The notes beneath the pieces are model-generated. The model saw nothing but the letters and a program-made list of their open reading frames with translations, did no database searches and was not told where the DNA came from. From JBKEAJ01 sp047974415 (lineage in GTDB: Bacteria > Bacteroidota > Bacteroidia > Bacteroidales > Prolixibacteraceae): a stretch of DNA of 64,000 nt. How positions within the stretch are numbered: the first letter of the stretch is position 1; each line of letters begins with the position of its first letter. The position numbers were made by a program, and so were the translations under genes. Positions 24,649 to 34,478 of this stretch are shown here, in pieces. The stretch lies in NCBI GenBank assembly GCA_047974415.1, contig JBKECH010000075.1, positions 1 through 64,000 of the forward strand. The letters run 5' to 3'.

Positions 24649-25869
24649 ATGAAACTTTTACATACCTCAGATTGGCATATTGGCAAAAAACTAGAGAACT
24701 TTTCTCGCTTACCTGAACAGCGAGAAGTACTCGACGAAATTTGTCAAATAGCTGACGAACAAGACGTCGATGCCATTCTTGTGGTAGGCGATGTGTTCGA
24801 TAACTTTACTCCAACAACCGAAGCTATAGAACTATTATACAAAACACTACATCGACTATCGAACTATGGAAATAGATTAATTTGCGTAATTGCTGGCAAC
24901 CATGATTCGCCCAATCTTATCAAGTCGGCAGATCCACTTGCATTACAATGCGGAATACTACTGATAGGTGCACCACTGGATGTCGTAGGTAAATTTGAAA
25001 CAGAAAAGGGTATCAAACTCCTAAAGTCCGAAAAAGGATTTGTCGAGATATCTATGCCCAAATACAACTACCCTCTCCGTATCCTTCATACCCCTTACGC
25101 CAATGAAACTAGACTACGCACATGCTTCGACAAGGATGACAAGGAGAATGAATTACAGAATATATTATCGGAACATTGGCAACACTTGGCAGAACAACAC
25201 TGCAACATCGAAGGCGTTAATATCCTTGTTTCACACTTGTTAGTAGTCAACAATGCCGATGAAGAAATCCAAGAACCAGACGAAGAAAAACCAATATTGT
25301 ATATTGGAGGAGCACAAGCCATACTGAGTAGCAACATACCCAAGCAAATACAGTATTTTGCACTTGGACATTTACACCGACATCAATACGTAAATAACTC
25401 TGAAAACAAAATAGTCTACTGCGGAAGCCCTCTGGCATATAGTTTTGCCGAGGTAGAACAGGATAAATTTGTAGACATCATAAATATCAATCCAAACACT
25501 AAACCCGAGGTTAACCAAATAAAAATAAACTCTGGCAAAAAGTTAATACGCAAGCTATTCGACGGTCCAAATGAGGCGGTTGAATGGCTTAAAAAAAATC
25601 AAAACACCTTGGTGGAACTATCCATAAAGACCGATGCTTTTTTAACTGCCGAGGAAAGGCGTAGTATCGAAAAATGTCATGACGGTATTATAAGCGTAAT
25701 ACCAATAGTGGCAAGTGACAATGAAACATTTGAAAATACTTCGACGCTTGACCTATCTGAATCAATGGAAACACTTTTCGATCAGTTCTTCAAAGCTAAA
25801 AATATGGGGATAGCCCCATCCGAGGAACAAGTAAACTTATTTAAAGAAATACTTGCCACAGAACAATGA
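24649..25869 (+). CDS. sbcD: Nuclease SbcCD subunit D
   Basis: This 406-residue protein is a Mre11-type phosphoesterase. Metal ligands appear in order as HTSDWHIGK, VVGDVFDN, IAGNHDSP, VSHLLVV and ALGHLHRHQ. With SbcC it forms an ATP-dependent complex that cuts hairpins and protein-blocked DNA ends. The last four bases overlap the start of sbcC (ATGA), a classic coupled arrangement. Length is typical. Confidence 0.96.
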   Translation: MKLLHTSDWHIGKKLENFSRLPEQREVLDEICQIADEQDVDAILVVGDVFDNFTPTTEAIELLYKTLHRLSNYGNRLICVIAGNHDSPNLIKSADPLALQCGILLIGAPLDVVGKFETEKGIKLLKSEKGFVEISMPKYNYPLRILHTPYANETRLRTCFDKDDKENELQNILSEHWQHLAEQHCNIEGVNILVSHLLVVNNADEEIQEPDEEKPILYIGGAQAILSSNIPKQIQYFALGHLHRHQYVNNSENKIVYCGSPLAYSFAEVEQDKFVDIININPNTKPEVNQIKINSGKKLIRKLFDGPNEAVEWLKKNQNTLVELSIKTDAFLTAEERRSIEKCHDGIISVIPIVASDNETFENTSTLDLSESMETLFDQFFKAKNMGIAPSEEQVNLFKEILATEQ

Positions 25870-28800
25870 TACCTATACAACTAAAAATAAAAGGATTATA
25901 CTCATATCAAGAATTGCAAATTATAGATTTTGATAAATTACTAAAATCTAATATTTTCGGAGTTTTTGGTAGTGTTGGCTCAGGCAAATCCACAATTTTA
26001 GAAGCCATTTCCTATGCCCTATATGGCGAAGTAGACAGAATGTCAAGAACAGGGCGCAACTACAATATGCTAAATCTTAAATCCAAAGAATTGCTTATTG
26101 ATTTTGAGTTTAGGAATTTTGAGGGGGTCGAATACCGCATAGTTGTAAGGGGCAAGAGGAACAGTAAACAATTTGATGATGTAAAATCATTTACAAAAAC
26201 GACTTACAAAAAAACACATGGAAAATGGGAAGCTTTTGATAGCTTCGAACACAATGTGGAGCAGATTGTTGGTTTATCTTACATAAATTTTCGCCGAACC
26301 ATCATAATCCCACAAGGCAAGTTTCAAGAATTTCTGCAACTCGGTAGCGCCGACCGGACTACCATGCTCAAAGAGATTTTTAATCTCGAAAAGTTTGACT
26401 TAAGCCATAAGCTCGCTACAGTTGATTCTGCAAACGAGGCGCAGTTACAAACAGCAACGGGAAGCTTGCAACAGCTAGAGGAATACACAAACGACGGATT
26501 AACACATCTGGAGAATCTATTGAACATAAAAAACACTGAAATAGACTCGCTCAAAATTAAACAAAAAAATAAGCAGGTAGAGTACGAAGAGCAGAAAAAA
26601 ATAAAAGACTTGTCCGTTAAGCTGAAAGTGACTCGTCAAAAGTTTAACGAACTGTCACTTGAGAAATCAATCATCGATGAACTCGAAGCAAAATTAAAAG
26701 ATTACAATATTTTTGCCCGAATTTTTAAAAGTGATTTAGACTTCTGCAAACACAAAGAAGAAAATATTAGCAAACAACTACAAAGACTCAGGAATGTTGA
26801 TGAATCACTGTACAACAACGACATAAACCTCCAACAAATAAGAAAATATTTAGCCGATGCGAAACAAGATAAAGAAAATATACCCTCACTTTCAAAACAA
26901 GTTGAAGAATACAAAGCATTAGCACAAATGCAAAAGAGCTATGCAAAGATTGAAGATATAAAACAGCGTGTAGAAAAAGGTAAAGCAACCATTAGTGATA
27001 TCCAAGCAGAAAGCAAGACCCTCGAAGAAAAGCTGAAATTACAAAAAGATAAGCATAACATACTTATAGGTAAACAAGATAAGTATTACGAACTAAAAGA
27101 AAAAGAATTAACTGTAGACAAGCTCATCAATACAAGAGCCGAGCTACTGAGAATAAACAAAAGAAAAGATGAATGCAACAGCTTCTCAAATACAAAACTA
27201 CAAGAACTACAAGCTATAAAAAAGCAGTACGGCATTGAGAATGAAGACATTACAAATAAACTAACAGCATTAGCTCTAGGCTTATCTAAAAATATAGATA
27301 AGCTCGAAAACGAAAAAGAACATTTGCTAATTAACAGGAAGCTAGGAGACTTTGTCGATCAGCTTCACAGCGGCAAAGCATGCCCACTATGTGGCTCGGC
27401 AGAGCACCCCAAAATATTAGTCGCCACAAATGTAGATGATGAACTTAGGAGCATTAAAGCACAGGTAGAAAGAAGTGCAAAAGAAAGAAAAGAGCTGGAA
27501 AGAGCTGAACTAAACAGCATTAGCATATACGAGTCTATATCAACCGCCAACAAAGAGCTTGCTAAGCTAAACAAGCAAATCGCAAGCCTTGAAACAGAAG
27601 TAAAGAACCAAAAGAAACAACTATCTACAGGTACTGTATTATCCGAGGACGAGATAAAATTGCAAATCAAACAACTATCAATAGAGCTGAACGGACTAAA
27701 AGACCTTACAACAGAAATCGGAAATACAGAAAACAAGATGAACGACAACAAGTTAAAAATTGAAAGATACAATAAAGCTATATCTAAATTTGAAAATGAA
27801 TTCAGTTTTGAGGAGGGTCAATTCGATCTAATGCAAGCAAGACTAGAATACTTAAATTTTGATAAAACCATTGATAGTGATACAATTACAAAACTAACTA
27901 CTGAGACAGAAAATAAAATATCATCCATAGAAAAAACTTACGAAAAACTGACAACAGAAATAGAAGGACTGACAACAGAGGTCACAAAATTGGAGTCTAC
28001 AAAAAACGAATTACAAGGCAACATAAACAACGACAAAAAAGATTTGGAAATAAGTAAGCACAGACTCAACGCCAACATTAACACATATAAAATCAATGAC
28101 ATAGAGGATGTCGCCGCCTTACTAAACTCTAATTTTGATGCCGAATTTTCAGAGAACAAAATAAGCGAGTTTTATAGTAAATATGCACCTCTTAAAAAGA
28201 ATATTAAGGAGCTCGAGCAGGAACTTGGAGACAAAACATTCAATCAAGACGAATTTTGCCTATTGGAAACAGAACTCCAAGATGTAGAAAATAAACTAGC
28301 GCTATGCAACAGACTTATAGCACAAACTGAGCAACAAATACGAACCACAAAGGGAAAGCTGATTGACAAATCAAGACTAATTAAGAATGTGGAATGTTTA
28401 TTATCTAGGAAAAATAACATAGACATTTTTAAGAAAATGTTCCGTTCTAAGGGATTTGTAGATTTTGTGTCTTCTGTATACTTAAAAAATCTATGTCAAG
28501 CTGCAAACAAACGATTCACCCTCCTCACCAAGCAACAATTACATTTGGAGCTAAATGACAATAATGACTTTTTAGTTCGCGACAACATGAACGAAGGTCG
28601 TTTAAGGAGCGTTAAAACATTATCGGGCGGACAGATGTTTCAGGCATCGCTATCTTTGGCATTGTCATTGGCAGAAAGCATTCAAAAGCAAAACAAACAA
28701 GACCGTAACTTTTTTTTCCTCGACGAGGGCTTTGGAACACTCGACAAAGACACTCTAAGACAAGTATTTAATACGCTCAAAGCTCTAAAAAATGAAAATA

Positions 28801-28910
28801 GAATTGTTGGTATAATTTCTCACATTGAAGAACTCCAACAAGAAATACCCGTTCATTTAAAAATACATAAAGACCTTGAAATAGGCAGTGTCATAGAAAC
28901 ATCATATTGA
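25866..28910 (+). CDS. sbcC: Nuclease SbcCD subunit C
   Basis: This 1014-residue SMC-like ATPase has Walker A in FGSVGSGKSTILEAI (about residues 34-44). Two long coiled coils surround the zinc hook CPLC (about residue 505, GKACPLCGSAEHP). The ABC signature is TLSGGQMFQASLSLALSLAE (about 919) and Walker B is FFFLDEGFGTLD. It binds SbcD and uses ATP to open or hold DNA ends. The coding sequence is rich in Lys, Glu and Asn, as expected for the coiled coils. It is followed by MITE copy B. Confidence 0.96.
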   Translation: MIPIQLKIKGLYSYQELQIIDFDKLLKSNIFGVFGSVGSGKSTILEAISYALYGEVDRMSRTGRNYNMLNLKSKELLIDFEFRNFEGVEYRIVVRGKRNSKQFDDVKSFTKTTYKKTHGKWEAFDSFEHNVEQIVGLSYINFRRTIIIPQGKFQEFLQLGSADRTTMLKEIFNLEKFDLSHKLATVDSANEAQLQTATGSLQQLEEYTNDGLTHLENLLNIKNTEIDSLKIKQKNKQVEYEEQKKIKDLSVKLKVTRQKFNELSLEKSIIDELEAKLKDYNIFARIFKSDLDFCKHKEENISKQLQRLRNVDESLYNNDINLQQIRKYLADAKQDKENIPSLSKQVEEYKALAQMQKSYAKIEDIKQRVEKGKATISDIQAESKTLEEKLKLQKDKHNILIGKQDKYYELKEKELTVDKLINTRAELLRINKRKDECNSFSNTKLQELQAIKKQYGIENEDITNKLTALALGLSKNIDKLENEKEHLLINRKLGDFVDQLHSGKACPLCGSAEHPKILVATNVDDELRSIKAQVERSAKERKELERAELNSISIYESISTANKELAKLNKQIASLETEVKNQKKQLSTGTVLSEDEIKLQIKQLSIELNGLKDLTTEIGNTENKMNDNKLKIERYNKAISKFENEFSFEEGQFDLMQARLEYLNFDKTIDSDTITKLTTETENKISSIEKTYEKLTTEIEGLTTEVTKLESTKNELQGNINNDKKDLEISKHRLNANINTYKINDIEDVAALLNSNFDAEFSENKISEFYSKYAPLKKNIKELEQELGDKTFNQDEFCLLETELQDVENKLALCNRLIAQTEQQIRTTKGKLIDKSRLIKNVECLLSRKNNIDIFKKMFRSKGFVDFVSSVYLKNLCQAANKRFTLLTKQQLHLELNDNNDFLVRDNMNEGRLRSVKTLSGGQMFQASLSLALSLAESIQKQNKQDRNFFFLDEGFGTLDKDTLRQVFNTLKALKNENRIVGIISHIEELQQEIPVHLKIHKDLEIGSVIETSY

Positions 28911-28917
28911 TATTATG

Positions 28918-29067
28918 TTTAGTCTGTCTATAAAGTCCAATATCTACGTTAATATACCCATTTGGGGCTTGATCTTCTAGCTCAAACTAGCAATATACAG
29001 AAAGCAAGCCTTGATATAATATTTAATTTTCTAGTTTAGACTTCCGACATTCTGGACAGACCTAAAT
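28918..29067 (-). mobile_element. MITE-like element, copy B
   Basis: The ends TTTAGTCTGTCTATAAAGTCC on the left (in part) and GGACAGACCTAAAT on the right are inverted repeats of the family type. The interior contains AAGCCTTGATAT and TTCCGACATT, matching copies C and D in reverse orientation. Length is about 150 bp. Confidence 0.7.
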
Positions 29068-29153
29068 ACTGACAAAATCGCAAGCATATGCAACAAGACA
29101 TAAAAACCGACTGCTGTCATAAGCTCTTGGATTAGGCAATAAATTACGAATAT

Positions 29154-29441
29154 ATGAATAAGGATATAAAAAAAAAGAAGAAAACAAAGAGCCCTATAAG
29201 TTTGGCAATTAGAATGGTTAAAATGTCCGTATGCCAAAAATACCGAGGAATATCTATACAATCTATCCTAGTATGGATATTTTGCATTGCTTACTTTGTC
29301 AGTCCAATAGATGTTATCCTTGACGCCATTCCTTTCTTCGGTATTGTCGACGACACTGCTGTACTTGGATGGGCAGTGGTACGCTTCAAAAAAGAGTTTG
29401 AAAAATTCAAAGAATGGGACAAAAAAAACACAAGCTACTAG
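29154..29441 (+). CDS. YkvA-like DUF1232 membrane protein
   Basis: The 95-residue protein has a Lys-rich start and one DUF1232 segment, LVWIFCIAYFVSPIDVILDAIP followed by FFGIVDDTAVLGWAV. The motif SPIDxIPDxxPxxGxxDD is well kept, and a C-terminal charged helix (RFKKEFEKFKEWDKK) follows. Function is unknown; it is predicted to be membrane-bound. It is convergent with the sigma-factor gene. Confidence 0.9.
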   Translation: MNKDIKKKKKTKSPISLAIRMVKMSVCQKYRGISIQSILVWIFCIAYFVSPIDVILDAIPFFGIVDDTAVLGWAVVRFKKEFEKFKEWDKKNTSY

Positions 29442-29510
29442 CCCGTAATTAATTTAGGAACTAGCAACTTGTGCTCATAAATAATAAACTATACTACTTT
29501 TATAAAGTGA

Positions 29511-30032
29511 TTAATCATTCCACTGATAATCTATAAGTGAATCACTTAGCTTCTTGCGAGTAATAAAAATCTTACTCTTCACAGTGCCTATAGGAATATT
29601 CAACTCTTCTGAAATCTCTTTATATTTATATCCATTCACATACATCTCGAAGGGCACCTTAAACCCGTCCTCTAGATTGTCTATTTCTTTTTGTATAAAC
29701 TTATAGCTGCACTCAGAATCCGCACCTACAGAACTGGTAATAGTATACACAGCAGGAATATACACCTCTTCATCATCAAGAGTATACTTAATTTTTGTGT
29801 TTCTTCGATACTCATTTATAAAAGTATTTCGCATAATCGCATACGCCCATGCTTTTAAATTGCTATTTTCCCTATATTTATCTGCATTAGACAAGGCCTT
29901 TAGCATTGTTTCTTGTAATAAGTCCTTTGCTCTGTCTAAGTCCGATGTTAACGAAAGTGCATAGCCCTCAAGTTTTGGGCTAAGATCTACTAACTGTTGC
30001 CTTATATTGTTGTTTGAATTCATATTATACAT
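29511..30032 (-). CDS. ECF-type RNA polymerase sigma factor
   Basis: The protein has sigma region 2 (DRAKDLLQETMLKALSNADKY, NLKAWAYAIMRNTFINEYRR) and region 4 (YKYKEISEELNIPIGTVKSKIFITRKKL) and lacks regions 1 and 3, so it is an ECF sigma factor. I place the start at 30032 (MYNMNSNNNIRQQL); starts at 30023 or 30089 are also open, and a TATATTTG -7 candidate at 30122-30129 would favour the longest (192 residues). No anti-sigma gene adjoins it. In Bacteroidota such sigma factors often answer envelope or oxidative stress, but the target genes here are unknown. Confidence 0.9.
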   Translation of the reverse strand: MYNMNSNNNIRQQLVDLSPKLEGYALSLTSDLDRAKDLLQETMLKALSNADKYRENSNLKAWAYAIMRNTFINEYRRNTKIKYTLDDEEVYIPAVYTITSSVGADSECSYKFIQKEIDNLEDGFKVPFEMYVNGYKYKEISEELNIPIGTVKSKIFITRKKLSDSLIDYQWND

Positions 30033-30270
30033 TGTTTTTAATTGTTTTGCTATTATTATGTAATTACAATCAAGTTGTGCAAAAGCCATGCCTTGTCACA
30101 CGCAACAAAAACTAAATAACACAAATATAAATAAAATATTGTTTACGCATTGATTTTATACATATTACGATCTCTATTACACATAGAAATAAGTATAAAA
30201 CATCATTCTCACCAACTGACAGCATGTGACACTTAGCAATTATTCACACACGTAAATATGTATTGACGCT

Positions 30271-30425
30271 AATTAACTAATAGTCCTCATGATGTCAGAA
30301 ATTCGAGTTAGAGACTCAAACATCAAAAGTCGACAAAACACTGCAAATCATAAAATTACTAATACTTGTAATTAATCCACAAGGTATGCACAACGCAGAT
30401 TTTGGACTTAAAGAAAGACCTTAAA
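30271..30425 (+). repeat. MITE-like element, relic copy G
   Basis: The left end AATTAACTAATAGTCCTCAT and the right part GCACAACGCAGATTTTGGAC align with copy A over the same total length of about 153 bp. Many substitutions separate them, so this is an old copy with the same orientation as A. Confidence 0.5.
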
Positions 30426-30564
30426 TAGCTTTTAACCCTTTTACCCCAGAATATCGTCATCTTACCTATCACGTACAAAAACGCCCTAAATAAAGGCTTT
30501 GCTAGATCCAGACGCAATATATTGTGTACCTACTCCCCAAAACCCTTGTCTTACCGAACTTAAA

Positions 30565-30599
30565 GCCCTCACTACGGCGTTCCAATACATAATTCGGGG
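30565..30599 (+). repeat. 35 bp dispersed repeat, copy 2
   Basis: The bases run GCCCTCACTACGGCGTTCCA then ATACATAATTCGGGG. They match copy 1 (reverse orientation, 21346) and copy 3 (55197). Confidence 0.7.
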
Positions 30600-30605
30600 T
30601 TTAAG

Positions 30606-30639
30606 AAAAGGCTGAGCATTAGTAAGTGTTCAGCCTTTT
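30606..30639 (-). terminator. Terminator of the SusC-SusD-DUF4843-PKD operon
   Basis: A 10 bp perfect stem (AAAAGGCTGA with TCAGCCTTTT) has a 14-base loop and lies 58 bp beyond the last stop codon of the leftward operon. The T-tract is largely inside the stem. Confidence 0.65.
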
Positions 30640-30697
30640 CTTTATGCTTGATTACTCAACTCTCATTGATTGCTTCTTGTTCATTCATAGAAACATG

Positions 30698-32263
30698 TTA
30701 GTACCCTGCTCCGTACGTATTATCGTTAACTTCAGGAGAGATGTACATAACGTCTCTTACATGGCCTTTACCATTAACTGTAAAATCTGGGTTCTTTGCT
30801 AGATCGCCTGCTGACTTTGGGAAAAAATGTATTTTGTAGTCCTGCGAAGCATTACTTGTTGCAACGATAATATAATTATGAGCAAAGACAGCATCATCTG
30901 AAGGAGAGTAACTACGATGCCGGATCATTGTTACTTCTTCCCCTGCGGGAGCCTCATATTGAAGTCTCTCATATCCACTAGACAAGTTACGAGACCATAT
31001 CTGGCTTTTCCCAACCCTAAAATATATTATCTTTTCATCTAAGTTAGCCTTAAAAAGATTTGCTTCAAACAATTTAGCACCAGGCTCAATGGTGTCATTT
31101 TGGATATTAAGACTCTTATATGACCCCGATATAGTTGAGACAATCATCATATTTGGATCTGCCTTATCTTTCATCACTGCAATAGCAGGCTTTGAACGAG
31201 AATAATTTTCCGTTACTCCCATGTACAGTAATGTCTTATTCGTATTGTTGGCAGGCATATCAGTACCCTTGTCGTCTTTTATAATAGTAAGTGTAGATCT
31301 ACTCATATTGTGTGACATAAAAGAGCTCGTCAACTTATCAAAAAACAAGGCCATAGAACCGCTGTTAACAGCATATTGGGACAACTCATATTTATCGTGC
31401 TCTTCATTTTTCTTTGCTGGAAGGCTAAATACACCCGAGTTAAGACTCATTTTGTAAATCTGATGCAACAAACCGTTATTAATCATGTAGTAGGTTGATT
31501 GATTACCACTAAAACCCAGAAAACTAGGCTTAATAACAGAAGGCTTCTCAAAACAAAAATTATCTTGTCCTGCAATCTCTTGCATCGTATTAATGTAATT
31601 AATGGACAAATCGTTTTCCGACAATATTGAAAGAACCCTTGTATTTAAAGCCATAGGACTACTCGAATCGGTAACATATGACTTGTAGGACGAGAAGAAA
31701 GTTATCAATTTGGCTTGACCTTCTAGTTTCTTTCCATTTATACTACTGTAGACATTCTCTGCTTTACTTGCTGGCTTAATGGTTTCGGGAGTAAACAGTA
31801 AATCAAGATCTGAATTTTCGCCATCATCCTTTAGCACATACCAGCCTCTTGTAAAGGCAGTAATCACCTCTAGGGTACTAGTCTCAATACGTGTTAGTCC
31901 TGTATTCGTATTTTTAGCTCCAAAAATCAAGGCCCAGTCGTTTGCATCTAGAGTTACAAGGTAGTTTAGCTCCCTGGTGTGGGAGATGGTATCTAGGATT
32001 GGGACTTCTCCATAGGCAAACATCTTGTAAACTACCCAAAAGTACTCAAAATTTGCATTTGGGTCATTCGAAGACACTTCTGGTGAGATCTTGAGTGTAT
32101 CGGCTGTCGAAGTTGCACTGTAATGGCTCTCTATACCTCTAATGATAATGTCTTCAGGCGCATCAATGTTATCGTTGCTAAGATCGTTATAGCAAGAACC
32201 TAGCAACACGAGTAGAACGATGGGTAAATATACTTGTTTCTTCATTTTTTCTTTCTTTGTCAT
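30698..32263 (-). CDS. PKD-like family lipoprotein of a SusCD operon
   Basis: This 521-residue protein has a lipoprotein signal (LPIVLLVLLGSC). It begins with an Ig/PKD-like segment (residues about 30-130, ADTLKISPEVSSNDPNANFEYFWVVY), then a longer domain likely to be a beta propeller or similar. This architecture matches the PKD-like family lipoproteins placed last in many SusC-SusD-DUF4843 operons. It is probably surface exposed and binds the operon's ligand. The start at 32263 overlaps no other gene, and MKKQ at 32245 is an alternative. It lies 5 bp after the DUF4843 gene. Confidence 0.8.
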   Translation of the reverse strand: MTKKEKMKKQVYLPIVLLVLLGSCYNDLSNDNIDAPEDIIIRGIESHYSATSTADTLKISPEVSSNDPNANFEYFWVVYKMFAYGEVPILDTISHTRELNYLVTLDANDWALIFGAKNTNTGLTRIETSTLEVITAFTRGWYVLKDDGENSDLDLLFTPETIKPASKAENVYSSINGKKLEGQAKLITFFSSYKSYVTDSSSPMALNTRVLSILSENDLSINYINTMQEIAGQDNFCFEKPSVIKPSFLGFSGNQSTYYMINNGLLHQIYKMSLNSGVFSLPAKKNEEHDKYELSQYAVNSGSMALFFDKLTSSFMSHNMSRSTLTIIKDDKGTDMPANNTNKTLLYMGVTENYSRSKPAIAVMKDKADPNMMIVSTISGSYKSLNIQNDTIEPGAKLFEANLFKANLDEKIIYFRVGKSQIWSRNLSSGYERLQYEAPAGEEVTMIRHRSYSPSDDAVFAHNYIIVATSNASQDYKIHFFPKSAGDLAKNPDFTVNGKGHVRDVMYISPEVNDNTYGAGY

Positions 32264-32268
32264 TACAA

Positions 32269-33084
32269 TTAAGGTACAGTCACCAAGTCTCCATATTCGT
32301 CTGTCAAGGGGGCGTCTGGGTGTGCTTTGTTATAGTCAAATAACAATTGCTTTGTTTTGTCTCCCCAATATCCTAGCAAAGCGAAATCTAATGAAATATT
32401 CTTTAAAAAAAGATCATCCCATCGTTCTCCTGTCTGATCTATGAAGAAGCGATGCTTTACCTTACTGTATTTTCCGAAGCGATATTTTTCCAAATAACCT
32501 CTCCACTCATCTGGCTTAACAAGTTCATCTGACATATAAAGCTTTCGCCATAATAATCGAGTGTCTCCTGTAATGAAATGCTCGTTAGCTACTAATTTAA
32601 ATTTTAATACGTAAGTATTTGACTGCATAGAAGGATCTCGCAACAAAACAACCGGAACGTAGCAGTTAATTTTTCCTGCTTTTATAGAGTAAAGCGAAGC
32701 AACAGAGGGGTCATCAAATGCAAGGTAATGAACTCCTGGCACAGCATTTAGAGTATCAGGGACTTCTTCTTGCTCAATAATGAAAGGACGGTCATAGTTT
32801 TCTTGCCCCCCAAGGGCGTACAAGTTGAAGTATACCACACTTCTGATAACGTTTGCTCCCTCATATACGAAAGAGAATGTCTTTGTCGTATCTGTCAATA
32901 CTTCGCTTGAATTGTTTAATTTACTCAAATCATTTGGTCCAAACTGTAGAAATTTATCCCCACTATATAAATCATATTCTTGACTGCAAGAATACAGACC
33001 TACCAAACACAAGATTATCATTACATAACTGCAAATATGCTCTGCGTATTTCTCTTTGCTTTTTATTTTAATGTATGTCCTCAT
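32269..33084 (-). CDS. DUF4843 domain lipoprotein
   Basis: The 271 residues have a late lipoprotein signal (VMIILCLVGLYSC) and the DUF4843 pattern: FLQFGPNDLS, TFSFVYEGANVIRSVVYFNLYALG, VPGVHYLAFDDPS, INCYVPVVLLRDPSMQSNTYVLKFKL. Proteins of this kind accompany SusC/SusD pairs and are thought to be accessory surface ligand-binding lipoproteins, with no known enzyme activity. The gene is between SusD (12 bp) and the PKD-like lipoprotein (5 bp), so all four are co-transcribed. Confidence 0.88.
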   Translation of the reverse strand: MRTYIKIKSKEKYAEHICSYVMIILCLVGLYSCSQEYDLYSGDKFLQFGPNDLSKLNNSSEVLTDTTKTFSFVYEGANVIRSVVYFNLYALGGQENYDRPFIIEQEEVPDTLNAVPGVHYLAFDDPSVASLYSIKAGKINCYVPVVLLRDPSMQSNTYVLKFKLVANEHFITGDTRLLWRKLYMSDELVKPDEWRGYLEKYRFGKYSKVKHRFFIDQTGERWDDLFLKNISLDFALLGYWGDKTKQLLFDYNKAHPDAPLTDEYGDLVTVP

Positions 33085-33096
33085 TTGTTTATACTT

Positions 33097-34467
33097 TTAT
33101 TGGGGAGTATTTGATTTTGGGAAAGGGATAACATAATTTATAGTTGCGCCATATGGCAACCATAAAAAGTTGGCTTTATCAACACTCAGCCTTTTGTAGG
33201 CATAAAACGCTTGTCCTTCGGCAAAAAATTCTTTCCTATATTCTTTAATAATTTCAGTTTGCATACTTGCATCGTCGTTAAAATACATACCCGATATGTT
33301 TCTACTTACTCTAAATTCATTAAAATAAGTTTGTGCCGTTGACATATCTGGAGCTGATTCGGCGGCAATAAGATACATCTCGCTCAGGCGTATTAATGGA
33401 ATTCGACGACGATCTTCATCAAACCTGCCTGAGGATAATTTTTCAGGCACTTTATATTTCTTTATAACATATCCTTTTGCTGCGTTTGTGGCAGTTACTT
33501 CTTCCCATAAATACACCTCTCGAATATCAGTACCTGAGTTTTCATACAACTCGCTATTAATTATTAAAGGCGAAGTGCCTTTTTTAAGACCTAATGAGTA
33601 GAAATCATCTTGAAACACATTGTACATATCATACTCGTGCAAACCAAAGATATGTTCGTTGGGCAAAGAATAATATCCATTGCCGAAATCCTTCGCTGTT
33701 CCTAGTACTTTAGCCGTATTTCCAACAATTTCCTTAGATAGTTCAAATGCCCTTTCTTTATTGCCAAACCATAGTTGCATTCTAGCTTCCAAAGCACGAG
33801 TAGCCTCTTCGTTCATACGAATGGAGCGGTACTCGCTGTAATTGTCATACAGCTCGGCTTCTTTCAAAAGAGCCTGAGCTGCTTTAATGTCCGATAAAAG
33901 TAGTTCTTGGTATTCTGCGTAAGTGCTAAATGGGGTCTGATTTTTAGACAGTTTTGTTACATATGGCAACATCAATTCGTCGTTCTCTGTTCCTGGCACA
34001 GGTCCGAACATGCGCAATAAGTCAAAATGTATGTAAGCACGTAGTGCTAAACTCTCACCCTTGATTAGTTCAAACAAACCATCTGTCGAGAAAGCACTCT
34101 TTTTTGCATCAATGGAATTGAGTATTGAGTTAATATTTGCTATGGTAAAATATTGATGCCTGCAAATATCATTGATTTTCTGCTCAGTTATGATGTTGCC
34201 ATAATTAAACATTCCCAATTCTTCTTTCCATAACGATGCTTTGGGATCCCAAGAGGAAACCAAGAATTCGAGAAAGGTCATACTTAGGTTACTACCGTAA
34301 CTTTTGTCATCTTTCATCTCTATGTACACGCCGTTTAATGCATCGGTAAAGCCAGTTTCGGTAGTCAACAGTTCTTTTTGTGTTGCTTCTGTTTCTGGTG
34401 AAACATTTAGCCATTCGTCACAAGCCATAAGGCTAAACAAACTGGCTATGATTATAATTATTCTCAT
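33097..34467 (-). CDS. SusD/RagB-family outer-membrane lipoprotein
   Basis: The 456 residues start with a short lipoprotein signal (IIIIASLFSLMAC, Cys16), followed by DEWLNVSPETEATQKELLTTETGF, the usual SusD opening. TPR-like helices (GESLALRAYIHFDLLRMFGPVPG) and the C-terminal RIPLIRLSEMYLIAAESAPD complete the fold. It caps the SusC channel and binds the substrate at the cell surface. It is second in the operon, 11 bp after SusC. It lacks an obvious carbohydrate-specific signature, and the operon carries no glycosidase. Confidence 0.92.
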   Translation of the reverse strand: MRIIIIIASLFSLMACDEWLNVSPETEATQKELLTTETGFTDALNGVYIEMKDDKSYGSNLSMTFLEFLVSSWDPKASLWKEELGMFNYGNIITEQKINDICRHQYFTIANINSILNSIDAKKSAFSTDGLFELIKGESLALRAYIHFDLLRMFGPVPGTENDELMLPYVTKLSKNQTPFSTYAEYQELLLSDIKAAQALLKEAELYDNYSEYRSIRMNEEATRALEARMQLWFGNKERAFELSKEIVGNTAKVLGTAKDFGNGYYSLPNEHIFGLHEYDMYNVFQDDFYSLGLKKGTSPLIINSELYENSGTDIREVYLWEEVTATNAAKGYVIKKYKVPEKLSSGRFDEDRRRIPLIRLSEMYLIAAESAPDMSTAQTYFNEFRVSRNISGMYFNDDASMQTEIIKEYRKEFFAEGQAFYAYKRLSVDKANFLWLPYGATINYVIPFPKSNTPQ

Positions 34468-34478
34468 TATTGTTTTTT

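Larger units (their letters stand above)
30090..30697. other. 608 bp intergenic region made of repeats
   Basis: No gene is supported. It holds a -7 candidate for the sigma-factor gene (30122-30129), an old MITE copy (30271-30425), the second copy of the 35 bp repeat, and the terminator of the PKD-lipoprotein operon. These are listed separately. Confidence 0.6.

Noticed and set aside
29511..30032. The ECF sigma factor as regulator of the adjacent SusC operon
   Set aside because: No FecR-type anti-sigma gene is nearby, none of the SusC proteins has an STN signalling domain, and 600 bp of repeats and a terminator separate the genes.
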